Below, piece by piece: positions 11,038 to 25,200 of a stretch of 64,000 nucleotides of DNA (the first letter of the stretch is position 1; the number at the start of each line of letters is the position of its first letter). Under the pieces are notes generated by a model that saw nothing but the letters and a program-made list of their open reading frames with translations, had not been told where the DNA came from and made no database searches. The position numbers were made by a program, and so were the translations under genes. This stretch comes from Protonemura montana. Its lineage: Eukaryota > Arthropoda > Insecta > Plecoptera > Nemouridae. The stretch is from contig OX387607.1 in the NCBI GenBank assembly GCA_947568835.1, positions 1,054,001 through 1,118,000 of the forward strand, read 5' to 3'.

Positions 11038-11680
11038 CACCAACATCAGCCTTATAAACTTCGCCTGAACTCGGCGTGGCTTCAAACCCATGATTTGATT
11101 TCTAAATCAACATTTTGCAAACGTCAAGCAAGTACATTTAGGCAACAAATTTTAAATGAGAAAAATATGTTTTTTAACGCAAAATTAAAAGCGAGTGTCT
11201 TTTGATAAAGAAATGCGTTACGGTTTTGCCTGCCTTTTCTCTGAACTCAAAGATCGGTTTCAAATGTCAACCTCCGGTGATCCAGGTTCAGATTTAAAAC
11301 AGATATTAGCAAGAGGAGAAAATATTGACAACTACAAAACTATTCTTTTTTGTCACGTTAAAATTGTTCTTTTTTAAATCAAACCAAATTTGAATGTAAA
11401 TTAAAATATATTTTTTTCTATTTGCGTAATTTTTTTATTTTAACCCTATCAAAAAACCAGAAAATAAGTGAGTGAGAATTTGACATTTCATCCAAGTTTA
11501 AATCACGTTCGACTCAATGTTGATGATATCGTGCGTATGATTGTCTCGCTTCTAAGAAAGCTCCAAGAACAAGGTAACGGTTTTTGGCGACATTTTGACA
11601 TCAGCGAAATTTTGCCGGAAATTTATTGCACTCAAATTTGTGGGCTTGCAGACGAATTCCACGCGGATTTAAGAGTTTTT

Positions 11681-11830
11681 TTAAGAAAAACTATTTCAAC
11701 TGGGTTAAATTTCCCGACGTTTCGTAGCATGTACTAGTTACTTCTTCAAGGGTTCAAACCCATTTCAAATAGTTTTTCTTAAAACTAGTGCTAAGGATAA
11801 ATCAAGTAGACATGAGTCTAAAAACCATCA
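11681..11830 (+). mobile_element. Short retroposon (family P), foldback copy with target duplication
   Basis: Starts TTAAGAAAAACTATTTC and ends GTCTAAAAACCATCAT. The two ends form inverted arms around an inverted copy of the ACGAAACGTCGGG core. AAGAGTTTTT lies immediately before it (11671-11680) and after it (from 11832), which fits a target-site duplication. Other copies are at 24.4, 34.3, 47.4, 50.6 and 53.7 kb. Confidence 0.75.
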
Positions 11831-12043
11831 TAAAGAGTTTTTTTCTTTCACTTGTTGGAGCGTTTAACAAAACTATTGGTAAATTAAAGTTACCGGAAAT
11901 TAGGAGTCAAGAGTTAGGGGACGAAGCCCCCTGAGTTGGCAAGTTTTCGACGGCATTTTGTGAGCGTCGATCGAATCAGTAATTTGTTTGCACGGCCCAA
12001 GGTGTGACACGCACCCTAAATGCAGGGTAGATTCAGGGGTGCA

Positions 12044-12073
12044 GGGGGGGGGGGGTGGGGGGGGGGGGGGGGG
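12044..12073 (+). repeat. G-rich tract (30 bases, one T)
   Basis: Twelve G, one T, then seventeen G. Intergenic and potentially G-quadruplex forming. Confidence 0.9.
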
Positions 12074-12198
12074 TAAAGGTAATTGACAATTGACTTCGCA
12101 AAAATTCGCTAAAAAAACGCTTTAATTTAATTAGTGAGGCTTAATTAATGCAATAGTGGGCAATATCACCCTTTGTTATCGTTATTCCAGATCAAGGA

Positions 12199-12962
12199 TC
12201 CTATGCTTTATCCAGGTTATTGGAGATCAGCCGGCTGGTCCTATGCTTTATCCAGGTTATTTGAGATCAGCTGACTGGATCCTATGCTCTATCCAGGTTA
12301 TTTGAGATCAGCTGACTGGATCCTATGCTCTATCCAGGTAATTTGAGATCAGCTGGCTGGATCCTTTGCTCTATCCAGGTTATTTGAGATCAGCTGACTG
12401 GATCCTATGCTCTATCCAGGTTATTTGAGATCAGCTGACTGGATCCTATGCCTATCCTGGTTATTTGAGATCAGCTGACTGGATCCTATGCCTATCCTGG
12501 TTATTTGAGATCAGCTGACTGGATCCTATGCTCTATCCATGTTATTTGAGATCAGCTGACTGGATCCTATGCTCTATCCAGGTTATTTGAGATCTGCTGG
12601 CTGGATCCTATGCTCTATCCAGGTTATTTGAGATCTGCTGGCTGGATCCTATGCTCTATCCAGGTTATTTGAGATCAGCTGGCTGGATCCTATGCTCTAT
12701 CCAGGTTATTTGAGATCAGCTGGCTGGATCCTATGCTCTATCCAGGTTATTTGAGATCAGCTGGCTGGATCCTATGCTCTATCCAGGTTATTTGAGATCA
12801 GCTGGCTGGATGCTATGCTCTATCCATGTTATTTGAGATCAGCTGGCTGGATCCTATGCTCTATCCATGTTATTTGAGATCAGCTGACTGGATCCTATGC
12901 TCTATCCATGTTATTTGAGATCAGCTGACTGGATCCTATGCTCTATCCTGGTTATTTGAGAT
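12199..12962. repeat. 41-bp minisatellite, about 18.6 units
   Basis: Unit begins TCCTATGCTCTATCCAGGTT and continues ATTTGAGATCAGCTGGCTGGA. Variants include CTGACTGG versus CTGGCTGG, CTATCCATG versus CTATCCAGG, and two units reading TGCCTATCCTGG. The array sits between the two genes. Confidence 0.93.
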
Positions 12963-15900
12963 GAGTGAAATCATCTTGTGTCCTGGTAACTTAAATCTGG
13001 AAGTCAAACAACACGGTTCATGGAATACACGTCTATCTAACTTTGGTGAGACACAGCGACAACAAACAATTGCAAAACAATTCAGTACTCGGTACTGAAA
13101 TTCAGTCAACGCTTCGTTCATCAAATGAACGACGCATCAAAACCTTGTTGCCAGTGAAGGGACGGAGGGGACATAGGAACTCGATGCAACTCCTTTGTGT
13201 CAGTACCTACTGCGAAATTTAATTTCACAGCAGGTACCACGTGTTATTTATCAATTACCGTTTGAAATGCACAATTAGGCAAGTAATTAGAACGTTGCAT
13301 TCTACGCGCTTTACAGCAAGGAATTTCACTATAAGCATGCCCGATCGCTGATATATCCACTGACAGTAGCACGGTGACCAAATCAACCCCACAGGTAGTA
13401 CTGGAATGATTACATGTTAATTGCAATTTGTAGATAGGCTTTCCAGGATTGTGTCGATTTCGACAAATAGATCTGTGATCGGAATTCGGGGTCGAATAGC
13501 GATAGGGAAACATATAATTAAATTCCGTGTGATTGATGATGAGGAATGACCGGTAGCCGCAGGGTCACTCAAAACAAGAAACAACCGACAATTAGTTATT
13601 TGTAGAGTGATAATTGATTTGTAATGATACGAAATTAAACTGAATTGAAGGCGATTTAATTCGAATCTGTCAGCTGGCGAAACAGTTGATGTTTTGCCGG
13701 CAAATTCTTTGATTCTCAAACTGGCATTGATACTGACAACTACTGAAATATGCGTTTGTTGTTGTTTTTAAGTCAGAATAATTTGGATAATAAATATTTG
13801 TTTAGTTTCAGTTTATTTAATGCTGCGGTCAGGTATATTATCTCTGTATGAGGTTAATAATAATAATGGTAAGATATTTTCTAATAATTAGTCTTCATTG
13901 TGGGGGGCTAGGGGGCCATGTGTGTTCTTGTTTCTCGAGTATCTCATCTCTTATCGCAGTAGCAAAGGGTGGACATTTTTTAAAAAGTCAAGGCTCAAAA
14001 GTAATTCAATAAAAATAATGCAAATCTATTCGACACATCATATAAAAGTAGAAGGGTTCAGTAATTACGCGAACACGAGCCGAGGCTAACTTCGGAATAT
14101 GGTAATGCTTGCTCGACTGAAAAGAATATGGCTGCGTTGACATTACCTCCGTAGAAAAGCTCACACGTAACCAATTCATTGTTTGTACCTGTACGGTGTA
14201 CCTACTATTAAAGATAAAGAAGTGACGTATTCTGTCCTAATATGAGCGGGCGACAGGACGCAGTTCCGAGCAAAACTAACCCGAGAGGTGCACGACCCCC
14301 GCATGAAGGTCTAATGACCGCAGAGAATAACTCGTCGTTCTCTACCAACTTTTCCCGGTTTATTACGATTATTAAAGAACCTAAATGCTGTGATTAAATC
14401 AACACAAGGACGTTCAGTAACCCGAGAAGAAACTCTGCGGTGGCCGGTGGACGCAAAAATAAACCATTTAATATATTAACACAATCTTATGGAAGGCGTT
14501 TCTGACGTTTTCAGGTCATTCGGAAAGTACCAGCAACAATCTCAGGCGAAACGTGACAGCAGTGTTTGAGTAAACAAAGCGACAAGGCAAAATGCATACT
14601 CGCTTCGGTGATGAATTATGATTTCGTGCCAAATTGGATCTGATTCGAGAGGTGTGAAGATTGGTATCTGGATTTAGAACGGTAGTTAGATCGTATACGA
14701 CCGGACGAACGCAAATAATCGTTAGTTTGCGTACAAGGAAAACAAGGTAGTGAAAAAGGAGGCGTCAAGAGTGTTTATAAGTGTGGATAGACTATAGGTA
14801 TGTTATCGTGGTGGTGGGGGAGCGGGCAACCATGCGCGTTTTAACCCAGATGTAAGACATACGGTTTTGTGGATGACATTAGGTGGAACAATAATAAGCC
14901 TAGCGGCATTGTCTGGTCGAATCTGCATCGGAACTGGTTTGTCAGATAAGGTAGACAAATTTATTCTAATGAGAAAGACAGGTTGCATTGTTAAATATTC
15001 TACTGACAAGTGCATGTGCTGTCCCCCTGTTTGGAACCCATTGAAGCGGGAGAGAGACTCTACCCGCTTGCTAGTGTGAGTATGACTGCCTATACGATCG
15101 ATCCCCCCCTCCCACCTACGCAAGACTAACATAAAGACAAACATACCCCTACACATCAGAAATTCACCTCTGATTTTCGAAGTTAATGCGGGATTAAAAT
15201 GACATGTGGTCGATCGTAAACGGTATGCCAGTCATGGCAGATGTTTACTAGTAGTGAAATACCCGAGTAGTAATACAATATTATGTTTATTTACCTTATT
15301 TAAGGTAGACACGATCCGACACCCGACTGCTTTCGTCACCAATTTTCACAAAATGGCGCTCGGCACGAGCAGTGAGGTAAAGTACCTAGATCACATTGGG
15401 GTCGGGATTTGTTTTGACGCCTGGTGCGCTATCTAGCAGCGAATAAGTCAACTCACTGTGAATGCTCTAGCGGTGGAATCGTGGACTGCTTAGGATTGCT
15501 CGTTGATATTTAAAACGTTCAAACAAAGGTGGACTTAATTGTACCTGCAACTACCAGCAATTGTTTTGTGCAATACATACTCACTTGCAATTTAGCATCA
15601 CACCCCGCTGAAACCTGTTACATAACAGGTTATAATGGTAAGTGAAAGGAGGTTGACCATTTTGACAGAAGAGGATAAAAGCAATATAACCCTAGTTTTA
15701 TAATAAAATCTTATTTAAAATCTTTTAAAATATGATCACCTAAATTTTGAATGAAATTCTCGATAAATTACAGTTAATCACTTTATACAATATTTTATAA
15801 AAGGCACAAAACATCTGCGTAACTAAAATTTACAACATTATAAGATTTTTGAATATATATATATATGTATGTATATATAAAAAACAGACAAATATCATAC

Positions 15901-16194
15901 AGAAAAAAATAACATCAGCAACAACTTTACAGCTGGAATCTTAATTAGGCATATGTAAATACGTAATATCATAAGATCGTATCACTACTTAGAAGTAATA
16001 AGAATATCGTAGAAACCTTCACAAGAATGTAGGATTTGAGGAAGTCAATGATATACTTTGCGTTTCCTTGCCACTAATCCGGGTCATCCGGCTCAAGACG
16101 TTTGCCTTGAGGACCTTCCTTTAACAGGATATTAGACTGGTTAGTTAGTTTCTTCGGTTTACATAAGGCTTTGTCGGCAGCCCCCTGGGCAGGG
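12963..16194. other. Intergenic region downstream of ASPP
   Basis: About 3.2 kb with no recognisable exon, RNA gene or mobile element apart from AT-rich microsatellite sequence near 15855-15880. The part next to 16195 must include the ASPP 3' UTR. I saw no canonical AATAAA on the minus strand here; only weaker TATAAA-like variants occur near 15781-15800. Confidence 0.4.
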
Positions 16195-16233
16195 TCACTC
16201 CGACTTCTTGCTGGGCAAGACTCTTGGATAGAG
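16195..16233 (-). CDS. ASPP: ASPP terminal coding exon
   Basis: Acceptor CTCTGTTTTCAG then [12 protein letters not shown] and TGA, in phase 0 with the SH3 exon. The ASPP2 end GLYPRIKPRQRSLA has the same length and charge pattern, which identifies this small exon despite only 12 residues. Confidence 0.88.
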   Translation of the reverse strand, partial: LYPRVLPSKKSE

Positions 16234-19200
16234 CTGAAAACAGAGAGAAACATTCTAATCAAACAGTGTCGCGTGGCTCGATAATTACAGGTGCATGAAA
16301 CCCGCTTTCAATGCAGGCAAAGAATTACTCGTTTTAAACTATGCAGCTGGCATACATGTCAAAAATATATCAGAAATTATTGATTAACTTTCTTACCAAA
16401 GCAACAATTCAAATTAGTTGCAAAAATATTATTAGGAACACCAATAGTAAAATACTCCTTGCATTGCAAGCGTTTGCAATTTAAATCAGATTTCACGTAA
16501 AAACCTAGTTTGCATTTAACTATAACAAACGCTTCTTCTCTCTCAAAAATGTATCAAACTTGTTCAGTTCTATTAAACACACTAAAATCCTCAGAGAGAT
16601 GTCGTGTTGGTTAGACTAGCACCCACGACAGGTGGAGATCGGGGTTCCAGTCCCCGTTTTGGCACACATTTTTGAGAGGTTAATTAGGGCTTGGCAAATG
16701 CAATTTTAATTGAGCTGAGAGATGAGCGCAGCGATATTTTGGGATGGTGAAATGTTAAAAATGGCATCATTGGAAGCATTACAGTGATACACCACATGCC
16801 CGGTACTTTATCTTTATCGAATTTTCGTTCAAATTCGTACAGTACAAATGTTGACACGGGGATCATGGGGTTTGCTACGACCATCAATAAAATACTCTAA
16901 ATTACAAACATTTGCAGTCGAAACACTAATTAACGGACTGCATGTGTTGCATCACAATTGAAACCACCATCAAGCTTTGCAAGCAACAGTAACGTACCCC
17001 CAAGAGGTTGCGAGGAATGTAGCCCTCCAGTGGTCCCAGACGAGACCACCACCATTCCCGCTCGCTCTCATCGCCCTTACGCAGCACGACCAGCTGCTCA
17101 CTCATCGGGAAGCTCAGCTCGTCTGGGTGATGAGCTTCGTACGAGAACACGGCAAACACGGCTCCGTTGTGCAGGATTCCGAGCTTCTCTTGGACACCTG
17201 CATCGCAAACGACAAGCATTAGAGTCGGCAAGCGTTTGCAGCCAATTACAAATAACTATAACCTTTCAAATCACTGTGGAACGTTACTGGGATATATATT
17301 TTCAACTACAGAGCATCAGTGGGAAGTATATATTTTCAACTACAGAGCATCAGTGGGAAGTATATATGTTCAACTACAGAGCATCACTGGGAAGTATATA
17401 TGTTCAACTACAGAGCATCAGTGGGAAGTATATATGTTCAACTACAGAGCATCAGTGGGAAGTATATATGTTCAACTACAGAGCATCAGTGGGAAGTATA
17501 TATGTTCAACTACAGAGCATCAGTGGGAAGTATATATGTTCAACTACAGAGCATCAGTGGGAAGTATATATGTTCAACTACAGAGCATCAGTGGGAAGTA
17601 TATATGTTCAACTACAGAGCATCAGTGGGAAGTATATATGTTCAACTACAGAGCATCAGTGGGAAGTATATATGTTCAACTACAGAGCATCAGTGGGAAG
17701 TATATATGTTCAACTACAGAGCATCAGTGGGAAGTATATATGTTCAACTACAGAGCATCAGTGGGAAGTATATATGTTCAACTACAGAGCATCAGTGGGA
17801 AGTATATATGTTCAACTACAGAGCATCAGTGGGAAGTATATATGTTCAACTACAGAGCATCAGTGGGAAGTATATATGTTCAACTACAGAGCATCAGTGG
17901 GAAGTATATATGTTCAACTGTTAAAAGTAGAAGTAGGTACGTAAAAGTGTCTCTCACTGTAAAGATACTCAGAGCAGCCGTCGAACCCCTCCTCGTCCTC
18001 CTCACACTTCTCAGCCGCGGTCTCGTGGTCGGATAGCGTCGTGGCAAAGATGCAAGCTCCGTGCTCAACAAGGAATCGTACCATCGCAAGGTTGTTGCAA
18101 GACGCTGCACAATGCAATGGAGTCCTGCACAAAAACACACGATTTAGTGATCAGGGGTCGTGTGATTCAATTGTACTCTGTTGATGGTTTCCGTTGGCAA
18201 AATTGGTTTGAGTCTAGGCCCTGATGTTAGAAGATAGCACTAATTTTTTTTCAGACAAACCCAGATTTTTGCTTAATTTATTTCATTTTTTCATTCAGTT
18301 TTCATCAAAACAAGTAGGAAACATAACATTTAAGGCAAACGACTTTATAAAATGATCTGCTAAACAATGTTTCTTCTTCTTAATTTTGTTTCGTTGAACC
18401 AACATGAAAAAGAACATAGATATTCTAAAACAATAAAAGTTCCATTTGCCCTGAGATGACTGCTAACTTGAGTGATCTAGGCATTTATAAATAGATTAAA
18501 CTTGGAACTCCTCTTCATGACTCAAACCAAAACAAAGTACAACTCTCAGCTTATATCGCAACCAGATTTAGCAACCTCGGCAAGTTGGATGTCCTCTTTT
18601 CAAACTCTGATTAAATACTTAGTTCCAGAAACAAAATAATTCCCAGCTCATATCCAGGCAACAGAGAATACAATGATCAATGTTTGGGTCTTGAATGAAT
18701 GTTCATTTCATTACCCTTCGTAACAAAGTAGGTACTTGGGTTTAAATTATCTACGCAAAGAACTACACAGAAAGGGCTTCACTAACCTTTATAAACAATG
18801 CCTAAACAGATATTTACCATTGAATAAAGATATTTTCTAGGATAAAGTCAGTGAGATGAAAGAACAATCTCAAACTTCCCATCATGTTTTAATTGGCTTA
18901 GTAAATAAGCTCAAAATTGCGCAAACTCACCATCCATCGCTGTCCTGAGCGTTGACGTCGCAGCCAAACTCTACGAGGAACTTGACAATCTCAAGATGCC
19001 CGGCGCAGATCGCATTATGCAGCGCCGTTATCCCCTCGTCATTAGCCGCGCTGGGATTGGTCACCTGCCCAGCCGTTCTTCTCACGAGCTCCAACTCTCC
19101 CTCGAGCGCCGCATCCAACAACAAGGCCAGGGGGTCGAAGCTCACCCTCCTACCGGCCATCTTGGAAGGACCAGACGCTTTGAGGTTACCTTTACGTCTT

Positions 19201-22200
19201 CTCACGATGTGCACTCCGTCTCCACACACCTGCTGCTCCTGGTTGATATTGTTCAACGCATCTACACTCGACGTCGGGGAGTTCTCAGTCTTCTCGTGTT
19301 TGTTCGTGTCTTCCCGGCTACAGTCTTCCATCTCCTGCTCTTTAACCGCACTTCTGTCTACCTCGTCCGTGCCGTTCTTCTGCTCTGACAGCTTGGCAAG
19401 ATCGGCGGGCGGAGCTTCCGTCTCTGGGAAGAGGAAGGCAGGCGGCATTTCTATCCTGCGGTTTGTGGTGACGTGTACGTTGTTGTTGGTGACGTTGGCA
19501 GGGGCGTTGGTTGTGCCGTTCAGGTTTGAGAGCTTTAGTTTGGGATGCTCTGATATTGGCTGCTTCTTAATGGTCAGCGGCCGTGCTTTGATCACTGGGG
19601 AAGGTTCCACGTTGCTTGGCAAGGGGGCCGGCTTACGATTGCCTGATTGGAACTCCTCGGGGGGCTCCGATGAGGGCGGTGGGGGCGGGCAAGGGGGCGG
19701 GCAAGGGGGCGGGTCAGAGTCTAGTGGAACTTGGTGAGGCTGGTGGTCCTGTACCCTGCAAAAGTCGAAAAAGTTGCATTAAAACCAGAACAAAAATATA
19801 ACAAAATGCGTTACAAGAGTGCTTTTGCAGAGATACGGAATAAAGTGTCCAGATTGGAGAGCCAGGATCAAAGGCTAGGGATTCTTGCTGGTTCAAATGA
19901 TGAGAAAAACATTATTAAAAAACTGGGGCTGAATTCAGCACAAATTGAAATCAAAAGAGGTTTGGCTGTCTTTTAGTAAAAGAAGTCAGATTTGGAACGA
20001 ACATCTAAGATTTCAGAGAATAGACGAAGTTAAGTCCAGGCAGTTAGCTTACGACGACAAAAGATATGGAGAAAACACTTGGGCAATTCGCTACTTAACA
20101 TGATCGCACAATAGTTCACTAGTTTAAACCAGTTTCAGGTAGATTATAAACAAAAAGCTCAATATTGGAACTTTATTGCCAAATAAACCAGGGTTTGCAA
20201 GCGACGACCAATCATTTTCAACGTGGGGCGGTAATTTAAGACATGCCAGCAACAAGTCACTCACTTGTGTCCTCTATACAGGTCTCCATCCTCCGTGTGG
20301 CCCAGCCTAGGAGGCGCTGGCGGCGCCGGCTTCACGTTTGGCGCAGGTTTGGGAGGTAGCGCTGGCTTGGGCGTGGTGGGCTCGGGGGTAGGGTCCCCTC
20401 GTAGCTCTCGAGGAGACCCGCTGGGTGGGGACACGTTCAAGGTCTGCGGTTGTACCGGCAGGATCTTCTGCGAGGACGTCTGGTAGATGGGCGATGGCTT
20501 CTGGTGGGCCGATGATGGTGCTACGCTACTCACTGGCTTCTGGAAGGAATCACAGAGATGGTTGGAGCAAGTCGAGGCTTACTGGAGTCTAAGCCATCTT
20601 TATCACTCATCATATTCTTTACCTGGGTCAACCCTTGTCAAACCCTTGCTATCTCAGAATTACATGAACTTTTTTGGAGACTTTAAACATGACAAATAAC
20701 AAATAAATTTGCAAGAATTTTGCTGTAAATCTTATTTCTTGACTACGGCAGAGCACTATTTGTTCTGAAATGCATTTGTTCATTACTTTCTCTGTATCAT
20801 TTCTTAACTTCGAAAAGCAAAAGCTTGCTTGAAGAAATAATAGAAAAAATGAAAATTTGAAGTTTTTTCTAAGGTATCAAAATTGTTAACCTTTTATTCA
20901 AAGTGATCAGAAATGATCTTCCATGCTTTGTATATTTTGTCTGCTTTTAGGACTGTATGACAGTGAATTAGTTATTTCTGTTTGCTACAAATAATATCAA
21001 TTTGTTACAATACAAAACAAATCAGTAAAGGGAACAGGGTCAGTGTTTTCAACATTTAATTTCACTCTTTAAGGACCAATGTTTCATGTAGTACCAACCT
21101 TCCAAATGGCTACAAGCTACACAAAGATACCAACAGAAACTCAGTGACAAATTATTTGTTTCAGTGCCGATTTTACCAACGCCGTTTAAAACGCTCTTAA
21201 ACGATGTTATGGGGTGATTTTAACCGGCGAAGTAATTAGCTTTAAAACAATTATATTTTCATAATTGCTAACCAAAAAAATAAGACAACACACGAAGAAC
21301 AAGAAAAAATTTGTTTTCAACAATGTGTTTGCTTCGAAACGGAATATTTGGTGACTTGGAAATACAAACAAAATATCAATGGGACTTCTTACTTTAAACT
21401 GCAAATGACAGTTTAAAAATTAAAATCCCATTTGTTGGGGTTCAAATATTAAACGGTGATTAGGTCAGAGAGAAAGTAGTGACGGCAGCTAAATTAAACT
21501 TCTATAATGTGACAAGACAAAGCCTTCCTGAATCATAACCAATTTCAAATTTAAATGTACTTCTTTTTTGTGTATTTATCTGAACGTCTTCTTTCAAATC
21601 TTTCAAAATGTCGGCTTAACAGGGAAAATCAATTTTGGCGTTGGTGAAACCAGCTCTCAAACGGGCAGACAAACTAGATAACATATTCAAAATCAAGACA
21701 TTTCCAAGGAGTTTTAACCTCGAAACAACTTTCTAATGAAAAAGTCGCTAGATTTTCAAATTCTACATGTGAATCAATGAATGCTTTTATAAGTTCAACA
21801 GAGCTACGCCTTCCAACATCTACTTATAAACAACATTTAATGACCTGTCAATCATATTTTCTACGCTCTACATATTCGATCGGCTGCTATTATGTGAAAT
21901 AACTCAAATATTTTAGCGCTACGTTAAACTACACGCTATGTGCATATGGCAATCAAACTTTGTTACCCAGTATTGCTGAGTAAGTATTGTCGGAGGCAGC
22001 ACGAAGTGTGGTCTGTATTGATTGTATTGACAATAACCAGCGAGCCCGTTACGTTGATTAATAGCGTGCAAAACCTGCACCAATCCAAGTTTAAACCAAG
22101 TCAATACCAGGTATTGTCAGGATACAGAAGCATTCACGCTTGTTAAGCTTTAGTTGTGTGTATAAATACGATGAATGACTTTGACGTGAATAAAAAAGTA

Positions 22201-25200
22201 ATTTGCATGACATAAATAAAAGAGAAACATCTTAAGCTGGCTTTTGTGAGTCAAACTGGGAAGTCATGCACGTGTTTGGTCAGATGAAGTTTCCTTTCAT
22301 TAATCTGTATATAAAAAAAAAGTGAAGCAAATTTTAAGTAATTTACTTGTACATGAACCTAACCTAATTAAAAACATATCAAATTCTTTGTACAATTACA
22401 ATGATTTACAATAGGTCTTTTTACCCTCCAATCTTTCTTTCATTGCCAACAAATGGTCCATTGAATGCGATTGCTCGTAAGAAAGTCTGTGATTGTTTGA
22501 GGTTTACCTGATGGCTATTTGATGAGCTGGCACTGCTATTAGTTGCCAGGGACGATGTGGATGATGTGGTCGATGAAGTTCCCCCGACAGGCTGGCCTCT
22601 GGTCAGAGCAGGCATCACATAGCCAGGCTGGTTGGCAGCAAATGGCCTGCCAGGAAACACATCTGCGGTTACTTTCAGGGGACACCAGCGTCGAACTTTG
22701 CATCGGGGTGGTTACAACTGGATCACAAGCTACATTTTAAAACTGTTATAGAAATGAGCAGTTAATACATTTCTTATTTAACCCCTAACGAATATAAATA
22801 GACAAGATTGAGCTAAGCTCATGTAAGATTATCTGGAAGGGGAGCTAGACGTAATAAATGCGCGACTGAACTGGGATACCAACCCGGGACCTTGCATAAG
22901 GGTATCTTATAGTTTGCAAGTCAAATTATTTTGGAGTTGAAGCCAAAACAAAGGCAATTTTTCAGTATAATTTGTTCAGAAAATGCATATTTATTAATAA
23001 GCCCCAAAAGATAGGAAAATCAGATTCCTGCCTATGGCAAGTTTTTAGAGGTCTTCTTGAAAGCATCTTCAGGGGTTCATCCTTAAAAGACGTCAGAAAA
23101 CTGCTAAAAAGACCTTCAGAAGCCACTAGAGCAATCTTGGCAGGCAGAAGTCCCTCTCACCTGAGTCCTGGAGCTCCGGGAACGGCTCCCGGCTTGGCAC
23201 CGAGCTGATAATTCACCGGGAGTTGTTCGTGAGTCGCTATCCCCTTCACGATCCCCTTATTCACGGCCAGAGCTGCCGGCACCGGCGCACACAACACACC
23301 TGGCGCTAGGCTACCCACGCTGTTGATATTATTATTGATATTGTTTATGTTATTATTGTTATTCTTCGCAGATTCGTTCGCGTCGTTCCTTTTCGCTTCT
23401 TCCGCAGCCTTCTCGGCCGGCGAGGGAATTTTCGTGCCCGACACAAAGTTGACAGTGAACTTTGTATTGTAAGGTAAGGTCTGATATTTGGGGTCCGACT
23501 TGCTTCCACCGAACTCCGGTAGGTAGAACTCCTCCTCCTTCTTGGTGAGGTTTGAAGGGTGGTTTGCGTTGCCTATTAGCTTTGCGTGGAGGTCGTCTTG
23601 CGATGGCGGTCGCTCTGGTTTCATGTCAGAGGATGCGATACCGTCGGGTTGGTGAGAGTGTTTCAGAAACGGTCCGGGAACTACTTCGCGGTTCTGTAGC
23701 GGCGGCGGCTTCTGGTAGCTTGGGATCGGAAGCCTGTGGATCGGTTTGTCTGAATCCGTCTAGAAAATTACAAGGGAAACGCAAGCTGGAGTTAGCATCG
23801 AGCTTTCTCTGGGAATCTGGACATCTTCGAACGATTGGTAACGGACAGTGGATGCAGTAACATCACTTCATGTCCATTAATGAAGTTGGTTCTGTACAAT
23901 AATTAAGCAAATTTTAAGTCACTTTTTTTAATTTCTAGCAAAATTATATTAAAGTACGATTTGATTGGTCCATTTATTTTCTTTGGAAGCCATCGTATCA
24001 TTTAAGCTGCATCATACTTGAAGCATACAAGGCCAATGTTAGATTCTATCAATATTGACTTCTAGCAAAGATCACAGAACTATCCCATCCTGGGTTCAAA
24101 TTGTGATGCAAAACATTTGCCTGCAGCTAAGCCCCGCAAAGTTTAACGACATCCCCCTCAACTACAAGCTAATTAAGTTCGGACATGTTCCAATAGATGG
24201 CGTTTTTTGCTATTAAATCCCGCCATAAAACACAATGCTGGTAATCGACACTTAGTCCCTGTAACTTGCATCTACTTTTCTTATGGTTGTGATGGGAACT
24301 CACGCTTGTGGTAGATTTCTAAACTACCACAAGCAAGTTCTTTTAAATAGCTGTTGCCTCATGATTGTTTTTAGACTCATGTCTATTTGAACTATTTGTT
24401 TCAACTATTTGAACTGGGTTTTGAATGCTAAGTAAAGGACAACTAAATTTCCTGACGTTTCGTAACATATACTAGCTACTTCTTCAAGGGTTAGAGCAGT
24501 CCTGACAATTTTCCAATAACAAAGCTGTTGCCTCATGTCATGATAAACCTGTGTTAGCATTTTGTTATTATTAGGAACACTATCAATGAAATACTTTGCC
24601 TATTGCTAGAATTAGCAATTCAAATCAGATTTCACTCAGCGTAGGCTTTATCAGTGAGCTAAAATGTATTTAAAATATCCTTATCATATCAACAACAGCA
24701 GCTGTCGTCATAGTTACCTGGAAGTTAGTGGTGTTTGGCACTGGTACATGATGGTACGGCTCTACGGCCGCTATATTCCCGCTGGTCAACGGCCGCAAGA
24801 GTTTACCCTGTTGCTGATACGGATGGGGCTGCAGTCCAGACGTTGAGTTCACGCTCCTCATTGGCTGACCCGAAGCCTTGTGGCTGGCCGCTGTTATCTG
24901 ATTGGCCAGCTGTTGGTTGAGTATTCGCTTTTGATGGAGTCGGTCTTGAAGCTCGGAGATTCGTTTGTCGATGTTGGTCATCTCTTCTTGCCGCTGCGTC
25001 AACGCCTCGCGCTGCTGCGAGACTCGCGCGTTCTGCTGTTCGTTCAGCTTGTTGCGGTACTGGAGATCGGAGGACGACGAATTAGATACAACGGTATGAC
25101 AATTATACAAATAGCATGATTTTACACCAAACACGGCAATACCAAGAATGTGAGCAATTTATTTATTTTTTATTATTATTAGGAACACTGCTACCATTTC

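Noticed and set aside
16958..18036. Plus-strand ORFs of 200-330 codons with a [14 protein letters not shown] repeat
   Set aside because: They read the 34-bp intronic minisatellite and the antisense of ASPP exons.
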